NCBI RefSeq assembly: GCF_022427145.1
Contig: NZ_JAKSXN010000018.1
Location: 21,898 to 85,897, forward strand
Source of the DNA: Paenibacillus timonensis
Lineage (GTDB): Bacteria; Bacillota; Bacilli; Paenibacillales; Paenibacillaceae
Length of the DNA: 64,000 nucleotides
Reading direction: 5' to 3'
This document shows positions 40,874-48,625 of the stretch, one piece after another; position 1 is the first letter of the stretch, and the number at the start of each line of letters is the position of its first letter. The position numbers were made by a program, and so were the translations under genes. Under the pieces are notes generated by a model. That model did no database searches and had not been told where the DNA came from. It saw only the letters and a list, made by a program, of their open reading frames with translations.

Positions 40874-42949
40874 ATGAAGAAGCTTCGCGGTCAGTGGCGT
40901 TGGAATTCCGTGGGTTTGAAAATGTTTGTCATCGTATTTGCGGCGGTCGTGGCGTTGTCGGCAGTGCTGGGGTTCAGCTCCTACCGGGCTTCGCGGGAAA
41001 TCATCCGGGAGCAGGTGGCTTCGGCATCCGCCCAAGCGGTGGAACAGGCGGCGGACAAGCTGGACTTTCTGCTGGACCAATATGAGGCTTCCTCCCGGCA
41101 ATTAGCCGTCGATCAGACGCTGCGGAGCGACCTGGAGGCGGTCAACCAACCGGGGATCGGAACGGTCGCCAGAACGCAAGCCGAAGACCGGATCCGCAAG
41201 AAGCTCGACGCGTTGAAGGGAGCGGACGATCGTCTTCAAGGCGTGCGCCTGGTCTCTAAAGGCCTGGAAGACGTGAAATCGTATAAATCTTCGGGGGTCA
41301 GCGGGGTTCGCACGGACGAGACGGTGGGTAACCGGGTGAAGGCGGTGCTGGAAGCCGGAGGCGAACCCGTATGGTTCCCAGCGCTGCAGAAGGGGTTCTT
41401 TAACGCCTATACCGAGCCTACGATAACGATGGCCCGATTGCTGCGGAACATGAACCATCCGGAGGCGGAGTACATTCTGCTGTTCGAGATCAAAGCGCAG
41501 GCGCTGGGGGAGATCTTGGGCAACCTGAAAATCGGGAAGGCCGGCGAGGTGCGGGTGCTTACCGCCGATAACCGCATTGTCCATGCGGCGGATCAAACTC
41601 TCTTGGAGACGGAATCCGTGATCAAGGTGGATGCCGGGCTGGAGGAATCGGGGAAGAGCTCGTTCCAGGCAGCGGACGAGCAGGGGGTACAGCAACTGGT
41701 CGTGTACCGGCCGCTGAGGACGGTCGACTGGCGAATCGTCGGGTACGCCCCGGAAAGCGACTTCTTGAGCGCAGCCGACCGCCTGCTGGTCGTGACGTTA
41801 TTCGTGCTTCTGGGTGCCGTAGTGGTTGCAGGTCTGATCGGTTATTTGCTGGTGCGCATGGTCGGCCGGCCTTTGGAGAAGTTATGCCGGCTGATGGAGG
41901 AAGGCGAACGCGGAAATTTGCAGGTACGCACGCACTTTAAGGGGCGTGACGAAATCGGACGGCTGGGACACAGCTTCAACCGAATGCTGGAGCAAATCTC
42001 CCGGCTGGTCGAGCGGACGAGCGTATCGGCCGTGGAATTGCTGGCTACGGCGGAGAATCTGACGAAGGCTTCGCGCGATACGTCGCAAACCGCGGCCGAA
42101 ATCGCGCAAGCCACCGGGGAGATCGCGGCCGGGGCTGAAAGCCTGGCCTCGGAAGCGGAGAAGGGAACCGAGACGGCGGAACGGATCGGCGACCAAATGG
42201 GCCGGGTAGCCCGTCTGAACGCGGCGATGGATGAATCGGCCGGCCGCGTCATCGATGCGAGCCAAAAAGGGGAAACGTACATGGAGCAGTTGGTGGAGAA
42301 GACCGAATCGGTGTCGCGCATGACCGCTCTGCTGGAGGAGAATTCGCAGAAGCTGAGCCGGAGCACCCGCTCAATCCGCTCAATCCTTGCGCCGATGGTG
42401 GAGATGACGAAGCAAACGAATATTTTGTCGCTGAACGCGTCGATCGAAGCGTCCCGCGCCGGGTCGGCCGGCAAAGGGTTTATGGTCATCGCCGGGGAAA
42501 TCCGCGAGCTCGCTGCCGCTTCGGGGGAATCGATCCAGACCGTATCGGCGATTACCGAGGAGATCCAGGAGGCGATTGGACAAACGGTCGAGGTGCTGAC
42601 GGGAATATCTCCGCTGTTTGCGGCGCAAACGGAGGCTGTCAAAGAGGCGGCCGGCATCTTCCAGAACGTCAAAGGGGAGATGGAACGGTTCGTGACGGAA
42701 ATCCGGAGCTCGTCCGCTTCCGTTCAGGAGCTGCTGCATTCGCAATCGATCCTGCAGGATTTTGTGGATACAGTGAGCTCGGTCGTAGAACAAACGAACG
42801 CCTCCACCGAGGAGGTGGCCTCCATGTCCCAAGAACAGCACCGGGTCAGCGCCGGATTGGTGGATCTGTCGGCCCGGCTCGAGGAGCTGGCAGCACAACT
42901 CCAGCGTTCGCTGAGCGCGTTCCAGGGAGAGGGAGTGGGGCAAAAATAA
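40874..42949 (+). CDS. methyl-accepting chemotaxis protein
   Basis: Membrane chemoreceptor that signals to CheA. 691 aa from the ATG at 40874 (GCGGGG just upstream; an ATG at 40865 is too close to its own GGGG). TM1 about 17-40 (MFVIVFAAVVALSAVLGFSS), extracellular dCache-type sensor about 45-305, TM2 about 310-332 (LLVVTLFVLLGAVVVAGLIG), HAMP about 332-390 (RPLEKLCRLMEEGERGNLQV), then a long coiled-coil signalling domain with the hairpin tip MTKQTNILSLNASIEASRAG, diverged from the usual QTNLLALNAAIEAARAGE. Lies right after mdxEFG, so a sugar-related ligand is possible but unproven; it has terminators on both sides. Confidence 0.93.
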   Translation: MKKLRGQWRWNSVGLKMFVIVFAAVVALSAVLGFSSYRASREIIREQVASASAQAVEQAADKLDFLLDQYEASSRQLAVDQTLRSDLEAVNQPGIGTVARTQAEDRIRKKLDALKGADDRLQGVRLVSKGLEDVKSYKSSGVSGVRTDETVGNRVKAVLEAGGEPVWFPALQKGFFNAYTEPTITMARLLRNMNHPEAEYILLFEIKAQALGEILGNLKIGKAGEVRVLTADNRIVHAADQTLLETESVIKVDAGLEESGKSSFQAADEQGVQQLVVYRPLRTVDWRIVGYAPESDFLSAADRLLVVTLFVLLGAVVVAGLIGYLLVRMVGRPLEKLCRLMEEGERGNLQVRTHFKGRDEIGRLGHSFNRMLEQISRLVERTSVSAVELLATAENLTKASRDTSQTAAEIAQATGEIAAGAESLASEAEKGTETAERIGDQMGRVARLNAAMDESAGRVIDASQKGETYMEQLVEKTESVSRMTALLEENSQKLSRSTRSIRSILAPMVEMTKQTNILSLNASIEASRAGSAGKGFMVIAGEIRELAAASGESIQTVSAITEEIQEAIGQTVEVLTGISPLFAAQTEAVKEAAGIFQNVKGEMERFVTEIRSSSASVQELLHSQSILQDFVDTVSSVVEQTNASTEEVASMSQEQHRVSAGLVDLSARLEELAAQLQRSLSAFQGEGVGQK

Positions 42950-42950
42950 T

Positions 42951-43006
42951 AACGCTCCGGCGGAAGGAAAGCCTACGTTTTCCTTCGACGCCGAAGCGTT
43001 TTTTTT
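42951..43006 (+). terminator. terminator after chemoreceptor
   Basis: AACGCT..CGGCG..AAGGAAA pairs with TTTCCTT..CGCCG..AGCGTT (42951-43000), followed by a T-run. Confidence 0.9.
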
Positions 43007-43017
43007 ATGTAGGCGGC

Positions 43018-43201
43018 TAACGGACCAAGATGCCGTTAAATCCACCGATACGGGGCTTTTCACAACCTAACGGACCGAGGAGACGCTATTCGGGCTTGGA
43101 TCAGCTTTAAAGGTTGGATTTGGCCCGAATAACGTCACTGGAGTCCGTTACGTTAGGAAATTCGCGAGAAATAGGGGAATAATCGTCGATGCCGTCCGTT
43201 A
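43018..43201. repeat. array of TAACGG/CCGTTA palindromes
   Basis: 21-bp dyads: TAACGG..CCGTTA at 43018-43038; TAACG..CGCTA at 43068-43088; TAACG..CGTTA at 43130-43150; a weaker unit ends with CGTTA at 43197-43201. Centres of the three clear ones are 43028, 43078 and 43140 (50 and 62 bp); the fourth is about 51 bp further. A larger inverted repeat joins units 2 and 3 (CCTAACGGAC..CTATTCGGGC at 43066-43095 with GCCCGAATAACG..CGTTAGG at 43123-43157). Convergent intergenic position, right after the chemoreceptor terminator. Confidence 0.75.
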
Positions 43202-43262
43202 TGCACCGTTACGAGGCTCCAAATCATGCGATATGTGCATTACGAACGGAGTGGCGCGTAAC

Positions 43263-44969
43263 TTACTCCAATATCGCAGTGGAGTACGCAGGCAGCGTCA
43301 GCGTGTTTCCGATAAGGCTCGCCCCTTCGCCCGTTTCTGCGAGAATCTTGGCGAAGCTTTTGCCGCCCGCTCGATCCGGGTGCAATGTGACGGTGAGCGG
43401 GCTGCCGGTCAAATTGTGAGCGACGAGCACGGCCTGGTCTTCAGTCAAACGCACATAAGCCGTGACCCCCGGCTGGTCCGTTGCATATTCCTGAATCGCG
43501 CCGTCTTTGAGCGCGGGAATGGCGTTACGCATTCGAATCAGCTTACGGTAATGCGACAACAGGGAGTCGGGCGCTCCGGTTTGCTCGCTTACGCTGAGGC
43601 CTTGCTTGCCGGCATTGTTTTCCGCGGTCTCCCAGGTCGTTTGCCCCTCGCTGTCGTCCTGCGTCCAGCGCATCGGCTCTCGGATCAGCTCGTCGGGCTT
43701 TGCGCCAAACATCCCGATTTCCTCGCCGTAATAAATAAACGGATTGCCGGGAAGCGTCAACAGCAGGCTCGCGGCCATCTTCGCATGCGGCAAATCTCCC
43801 TCCAGCTGGGTCATGACCCGGTTCTGGTCATGGTTGGCGAGGAAAGTGGCGTCGACGAATTTGCCGCCGGATTTCTCGCCATACAGCTTATACGAACGTT
43901 CCAGCGTGAAAGGAATGTTCGCGTCCTTTTCGTTCTTGACGCTGCTGAGGATCGTTTCGGCCAGGCTAAAGTTGAAGCCGGAATCCAGGGCCCCGTCCAG
44001 ATAGGAGGCGATCAGCGCCGCCGAAGGGTCCCATACCTCTCCGACAAGGTAGGCGTCCGGATTGGCTTCGTTTAAACCGCTGCGGAATTCCTGCCACCAG
44101 GCAACGTTCTTGTCCGTGGTTCCCTGACTCTTATCCGTCTGCAGATCCTCGTAGATATGTTTCGCGGCGTCCAAACGGAACCCATCGACGCCTTGTTCCA
44201 GCCAGAACTGGCCCGTCTCGGTCATTTCTTTTCTTACTTCCGGATTATCGAAGTTGAGATCGGGCATCCCGTCCCAGAAAATCCCGAGGTAGTGGTCGCC
44301 GCGCAGGCTATGCCAAGGGTTGCCGCTGCCTGCGGCGCTCGTGCCGGACGTGGCCCGGCCGCTATCCTCGGCCCAAACGTACCAGTCCCGGTACGGACTG
44401 TTTTTGTCGGTGGCCGATTGGGTGAACCAGGGATGCTCTTTGCTGGTATGGTTGACAACCAGGTCCATGATGACTTTAATCCCGCGTTGATGGGCTTCGT
44501 CCAAAAACGTGCGGAAGTCGTCCAGCGTACCATAGTCCGGGTTGATGTTCCGGTAGTCGGTGACATCGTAGCCGTGATAGCTCGGCGAAGGATTGATCGG
44601 CATCAGCCAGATGCCGCCAATCCCCAGGTCGGTGTCCGTGTTGGGGTTCCCGTCGTTTAAGTAATCGAGCTTGCCGGTCAACCCTTTGAAGTCGCCGATG
44701 CCATCGCCGTTGGAGTCGGCAAAAGAACGGACGAACACTTCATAAAACACCGTGGACGGCTGGGGATCCACCGCGTCGGCCGTGGCGGCTTTTTCGCCTC
44801 CGTTGTTAGGACTTGAATTTGCCGTTGTTCCTGCGGCATTATTCTGCGGCTCCGGGGTCGTATCGGAACCGCCCGGCGATCCGGTGCAGCCCGCCAACAG
44901 CAGCAGGATGAGGACAGCGCTTCCAATTCGCCGCAGCGGGGTCCGCTGGGGGAGGTTGTGTGTTTGCAT
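43263..44969 (-). CDS. GH13 alpha-amylase/alpha-glucosidase lipoprotein
   Basis: Starch- or dextrin-degrading enzyme tethered outside the cell. 568 aa: lipoprotein signal with lipobox LLAGC (Cys 28), Ser/Asn/Pro-rich linker to about 65, GH13 barrel: VFYEVFVRSFADSNGDGIGD, GIGGIWLMPINPSPSYHGYD, GIKVIMDLVVNHTS, VDGFRLDAAKHIYED (nucleophile Asp), YLVGEVWDPS (acid Glu), FLANHDQNRVM, and a C-terminal beta domain. The SPSYHGYD form is common in trehalose-synthase/oligo-glucosidase-like subfamilies as well as amylases. Supplies maltodextrins for MdxE (inference); promoter overlapped by the regulon operator. Confidence 0.93.
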   Translation of the reverse strand: MQTHNLPQRTPLRRIGSAVLILLLLAGCTGSPGGSDTTPEPQNNAAGTTANSSPNNGGEKAATADAVDPQPSTVFYEVFVRSFADSNGDGIGDFKGLTGKLDYLNDGNPNTDTDLGIGGIWLMPINPSPSYHGYDVTDYRNINPDYGTLDDFRTFLDEAHQRGIKVIMDLVVNHTSKEHPWFTQSATDKNSPYRDWYVWAEDSGRATSGTSAAGSGNPWHSLRGDHYLGIFWDGMPDLNFDNPEVRKEMTETGQFWLEQGVDGFRLDAAKHIYEDLQTDKSQGTTDKNVAWWQEFRSGLNEANPDAYLVGEVWDPSAALIASYLDGALDSGFNFSLAETILSSVKNEKDANIPFTLERSYKLYGEKSGGKFVDATFLANHDQNRVMTQLEGDLPHAKMAASLLLTLPGNPFIYYGEEIGMFGAKPDELIREPMRWTQDDSEGQTTWETAENNAGKQGLSVSEQTGAPDSLLSHYRKLIRMRNAIPALKDGAIQEYATDQPGVTAYVRLTEDQAVLVAHNLTGSPLTVTLHPDRAGGKSFAKILAETGEGASLIGNTLTLPAYSTAILE

Positions 44970-45006
44970 GGATCATCTTCCTTTCCCAAAGTTCCTTTAT
45001 TTCACC

Positions 45007-45048
45007 ATCATACCTGACCTAACGGTAAAGTTAAAACGTTTGCACAAA
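45007..45048 (-). promoter_or_regulatory. amylase promoter with LacI-type operator
   Basis: Minus strand: -35 TTTAAC (45030-45035), 17-bp spacer, -10 TATGAT (45007-45012). Operator AAAACGTTTGCACAAA (45033-45048, plus strand) overlaps the -35. Confidence 0.8.
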
Positions 45049-45222
45049 CAAAAATGAAGGAAATCAAGCGATAACCAAGCAATTCATTGAATTATCTGGT
45101 TCAAACTCATCGTTACTTCTTATTTCGTGAGTATAATGGCATTTATTTGGATGGAATTCGGATTCCGTTTCACTATTTAACATAAACTAAGCTGATTTTG
45201 TAGAAAACCAACAAAAAACACT

Positions 45223-45236
45223 GCGCAAACGATGGA
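45223..45236. promoter_or_regulatory. distal LacI-type operator half
   Basis: GCGCAAACGATGGA, keeping the GCGCAAACG half; centred 193 bp upstream of the amylase operator, so a second looping site is possible. The remainder of 45049-45459 holds a hairpin GTATGGCCGC/GCGGCCTTATAC (45270-45297) and AT-rich DNA before the cystine symporter gene. Confidence 0.55.
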
Positions 45237-45459
45237 ACTTGAAGAGCAATGTAAGTATTCACTGCTTTGGTATGGCCGCCAGATTGCGGCCTTATACGGG
45301 GGACGGGCCTTTTTCTAGAACATGACAAGCTCTGTTAAAATTAATCCTATCAAATTACTCGTATTTGTGATATCATACGATTTGTAATTCGCTATGGGCG
45401 TTTGCCCGCCTTGGTGCGAACACGAATTTATGGATTATTGTTCAGGGGGAGATCTGGTT

Positions 45460-46851
45460 ATGGATACCTTGCGTATCATCATTAATGTAGCCGTCATGCT
45501 GGTGCTGATCGGCGTTCTGATTTGGATGCAGAAGAAGCACGTTTCTTTTACAAAGCGGGTATTTACCGGGCTGGGCCTTGGGCTGGTGTTCGGCATTATT
45601 CTGCAATTGTCCTACGGGGCAAGCTCGGAGGTCATCGCGAAATCGACCGACTGGTTTAATCTGGCTGGCCGCGGTTACGTCGGGTTGCTGCAGATGGTCG
45701 TGATTCCGCTGATCATGGTTTCGATCATTTCGGCAATCATGAATCTGAAGGGCAAGCAAAACTTAGGCAAAATGAGCGGTTTGATTATCGCGGTGCTGCT
45801 GATTACGACGGCGATCGCCGCCAGCGTCAGCATCGTGACCAGCTTGAGCTTTGATCTCAAAGCGATCGAGATCCAAGCGGGCGAACGGGAACAAGCGCGC
45901 GGGACGGCGCTGGAAGAGCGGCTCGGCACGGTGGAAGACAAGACGATTCCGCAGCAAGTGCTGGACTTCATTCCGACCAATCCGTTTGCGGATATGACCG
46001 GTGCGCGGAGCACCTCGACCTTGGCGGTCGTGATTTTCTCGGCGTTTATCGGGGTCGCGGTGCTTGGGCTGGACAAGAAGAAGCCGGAGCAGGCCGATAC
46101 GTTCCGCAAAATGGTTGAAGCGGTATACGGCGTCGTAATGCGGATCGTTACGCTCGTACTGCGCCTGACGCCTTACGGCATCCTGGCGTTGATCACGAAC
46201 GTTGCGGCCACGACCAACGCCGAAGAAATATTGAAGCTGATCAAATTCGTAGGTGCTTCCTACGTGGCTTTGATCGTGATGTTCGTCATTCATCTGATCC
46301 TGTTGGCCGCTTTCGGCTACAATCCGATTCAATATGTGCGTAAAGTGTTCCCGACGCTGGTGTTTGCGTTCACCTCGCGTTCGAGCGCGGCGACGATTCC
46401 ATTGAATGTGGAGACGCAGACGAAACGTCTGGGCGTGCCGGAAGGGATCGCCAACTTGTCTGCATCGTTTGGCGCAACTATCGGGCAAAACGGCTGCGCC
46501 GGGATTTATCCGGCGATGCTGGCCGTCATGATCGCCCCAACCGTGGGGATCAACCCGATGAGCTGGGATTTCATCCTGACGCTGATCCTGGTCGTGACGA
46601 TCAGTTCGTTTGGGGTTGCTGGCGTTGGCGGCGGAGCGACGTTCGCATCGCTGATCGTTCTGTCGACGATGAACTTGCCGGTCGCGTTGGCGGGCCTCTT
46701 GATCTCCGTCGAACCGTTGATCGACATGGGCCGGACCGCCCTGAACGTCAACGACTCGATTACCGCCGGCGTAATCACCGGCAAGATCCTCGGCGAGAAC
46801 GACACCGAGGCGTTTAAACGCGACGTGGATTTGGACGTCGTGACCGCTTAA
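45460..46851 (+). CDS. tcyP: L-cystine/dicarboxylate:cation symporter
   Basis: Sodium- or proton-coupled importer, 463 aa, DAACS family (PF00375). The ATG at 45460 has GGGGGA 9 bases upstream; the open frame to 45394 adds non-membrane residues and is rejected. Family landmarks: GYVGLLQMVVIPLIMVSIIS, TRSSAATIP-like SRSSAATIPLNVETQ (re-entrant hairpin 1), ASFGATIGQNGCAGIYPAM, GVAGVGGGATFASLIV (hairpin 2), EPLIDMGRTALNVNDSITAG. The long cytoplasmic loop (about 130-190) and these variants fit TcyP cystine symporters rather than glutamate carriers. Confidence 0.9.
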   Translation: MDTLRIIINVAVMLVLIGVLIWMQKKHVSFTKRVFTGLGLGLVFGIILQLSYGASSEVIAKSTDWFNLAGRGYVGLLQMVVIPLIMVSIISAIMNLKGKQNLGKMSGLIIAVLLITTAIAASVSIVTSLSFDLKAIEIQAGEREQARGTALEERLGTVEDKTIPQQVLDFIPTNPFADMTGARSTSTLAVVIFSAFIGVAVLGLDKKKPEQADTFRKMVEAVYGVVMRIVTLVLRLTPYGILALITNVAATTNAEEILKLIKFVGASYVALIVMFVIHLILLAAFGYNPIQYVRKVFPTLVFAFTSRSSAATIPLNVETQTKRLGVPEGIANLSASFGATIGQNGCAGIYPAMLAVMIAPTVGINPMSWDFILTLILVVTISSFGVAGVGGGATFASLIVLSTMNLPVALAGLLISVEPLIDMGRTALNVNDSITAGVITGKILGENDTEAFKRDVDLDVVTA

Positions 46852-46876
46852 GAAAGAGCATAGGGAAACGAGATAG

Positions 46877-46908
46877 AACCGCTGGGCGCGTGCCTGGCGG
46901 TTTTTTTT
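46877..46908 (+). terminator. terminator after tcyP
   Basis: AACCGC/GCGGTT stem with TGGGCGCGTGCCTG inside, followed by eight T. Confidence 0.85.
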
Positions 46909-47035
46909 GCAGCCCGGTGTAATGGATTCCGTACCTTAAACGTATTAACATGCGGATGGCTTGGAGGCGGCATCCTGCCGCGCGGAGGAAGCGGCCTCAA
47001 GAAATCCGTCCCTTGGAGAAAGGAGGGGAAGAAAC

Positions 47036-47623
47036 ATGCTGCAGCAGCGCGCGCTGTTTCCAACCGTTAAGGAACAGGACAAGCGGGATCAGAAAGAGCG
47101 GATCGCCGTTTCGGCCGAAACGGACTTTGAGGTGATTTTCGAAACCTACTATACCCGAATTTTCAAATATATCCGCTTCCGGGTGGACTGCGAATATACG
47201 GCAGAGGACTTGACCAGCCAGGTCTTTGAGAAAGTGCTGACCCGATATCGCACCTTCCGGGCAAACCGCTCCCCGTTCGAGGTATGGTTGATCGCCATAG
47301 CCCGCAATACGGTCAACGATTATTACCGCAGGCAACATAAGTGGAAGCTGTTTTCCCTGGATCTGTTCAAAGAGTCGGCCTCCCGAGAGCAAGGACCGGA
47401 GGATCGGACCCTCATCCGGGAAGCGGAAACGGAATTGAACCTAGCCTTGCAAACGTTAAAGCCCCTGGAGCGGCATATTCTAGCGCTCAAATACGGAGCG
47501 GGCATGAAAAATGTCCAGATCGCCGAGTTCACGGGATTGAATGAAAGTCATGTCGGCGTGACGTTGTTTCGCGCCACGAAAAAATTAAAGATGGATCTCG
47601 AAAGGGAGAATGAACATGGATAA
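47036..47623 (+). CDS. ECF-type RNA polymerase sigma factor
   Basis: 195 aa. Region 2 (FEVIFETYYTRIFKYIRFRV, CEYTAEDLTSQVFEKVL, SPFEVWLIAIARNTVNDYYR) and region 4 (ALQTLKPLERHILALKYGAG, MKNVQIAEFTGLNESHVGVT). The ATG at 47036 follows AAAGGAGGGG by 8 bases; upstream in-frame starts are rejected. It overlaps the downstream gene by 8 bases, the usual arrangement for a sigma factor and its anti-sigma factor, so its target promoters probably include its own; no matching promoter pair can be picked out by eye. Confidence 0.93.
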   Translation: MLQQRALFPTVKEQDKRDQKERIAVSAETDFEVIFETYYTRIFKYIRFRVDCEYTAEDLTSQVFEKVLTRYRTFRANRSPFEVWLIAIARNTVNDYYRRQHKWKLFSLDLFKESASREQGPEDRTLIREAETELNLALQTLKPLERHILALKYGAGMKNVQIAEFTGLNESHVGVTLFRATKKLKMDLERENEHG

Positions 47624-48569
47624 CCAAGACCAATACCGCCGGTTTGAAGCTGATTTGGATGCTCTGCTGGAAGGGCGGGAGAATCCCGCGAACCAGACCG
47701 GAGAGGATAAAGGGTTGCTTGCTTTTGGAGGTATGCTTGCCGCAGCCGACTTGGGCGCGGGAGCCCATAAAGAGGCGGTGAAGCAACGGATCTCGGGTCA
47801 GGCCGCCACCCGGCGTTCCGCCCGCGGTCTTACCGGTCGCAAGGTAGCCGGTGGCGTTGCCGTTGCCGCGGCGTTAGCCCTGGTGATCGGGATCGGATTT
47901 GCGCCTTCGTCGTTTGCCAGCGGGATCCTGGACCGGATCATCTCCACCGTAACCTTAGGTCATATTACCGTTTTTCAGGTTGAAACGCCTTCGGAGGAGG
48001 CCTCTGCCCCGTTGCCGGAAGCTTTGCAGGGCAAGGTGTTTACGAAGGACGGCAAGCCCGTTTATGAGTTGAACTCGCATACGGGTCCGCTGTATACGGC
48101 GGAGGGGGAAGAGATCGCCGGATTCGCGAACAAGGAAATCGTGACCAAGGCACAAGCGGAGGCTGAGGCCAAGGAAGGGATTCTTACGCTGACCAACCCG
48201 GATGCCTTGAGTAATTCCACCGACTTCCGGGTGAAGTTGCCGGCGTATTTGCCGGAAGGTTACGCGTTCAGCCGGGCTGAGCAATACCTCGATGAACAGG
48301 GGAACGCGAGTCCGAAATACATGAGCCTGTATTTTGCCAATGCGGGTACCGGGAACGAAATCTATTTCCAACAACGGCTCGCTGATGAAGAAACCGCGTA
48401 TGCCAGCTCTACGCAGGACGAGATAAAGAAAACCCAGGTCGGCGATGCGGATGCGGTGATCGTGAATGGGAACTCGATCGCCTGGGAGGCGGATGGGGTG
48501 ATGTTTGACCTGATCGCCAAAGGGCTAGACGAGAGCGAATTGATCCGGATCGCAGAGTCTTTGAAGTAG
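47616..48569 (+). CDS. membrane anti-sigma-like protein with DUF4367 domain
   Basis: 317 aa, single-pass membrane protein. N-terminal cytoplasmic part (about 1-75), membrane segment about 76-98 (KVAGGVAVAAALALVIGIGF), extracellular part ending in a DUF4367 domain (FRVKLPAYLPEGYAFSRAEQ, SIAWEADGVMFDLIAKGL). DUF4367 proteins are commonly paired with ECF sigma genes in Paenibacillus and Bacillus, so the N-terminal part likely holds the sigma factor (inference). Start at 47616 chosen over 47610 for ribosome-site spacing. Confidence 0.85.
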   Translation: MDNQDQYRRFEADLDALLEGRENPANQTGEDKGLLAFGGMLAAADLGAGAHKEAVKQRISGQAATRRSARGLTGRKVAGGVAVAAALALVIGIGFAPSSFASGILDRIISTVTLGHITVFQVETPSEEASAPLPEALQGKVFTKDGKPVYELNSHTGPLYTAEGEEIAGFANKEIVTKAQAEAEAKEGILTLTNPDALSNSTDFRVKLPAYLPEGYAFSRAEQYLDEQGNASPKYMSLYFANAGTGNEIYFQQRLADEETAYASSTQDEIKKTQVGDADAVIVNGNSIAWEADGVMFDLIAKGLDESELIRIAESLK

Positions 48570-48586
48570 AAAGGTTACAGCAATAA

Positions 48587-48622
48587 CGAACAAACCGGCC
48601 TTTATAGCGGCCGGTTTGTTCG
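48587..48622. terminator. perfect 14-bp hairpin between convergent genes
   Basis: CGAACAAACCGGCC pairs with GGCCGGTTTGTTCG around an 8-base loop; T-run is short but the position marks it as a shared terminator. Confidence 0.75.
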
Positions 48623-48625
48623 TCG

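Noticed and set aside
45240..45459. Hairpin before tcyP as a riboswitch
   Set aside because: GTATGGCCGC/GCGGCCTTATAC is a simple stem with no aptamer core that I recognise and no adjacent T-run.
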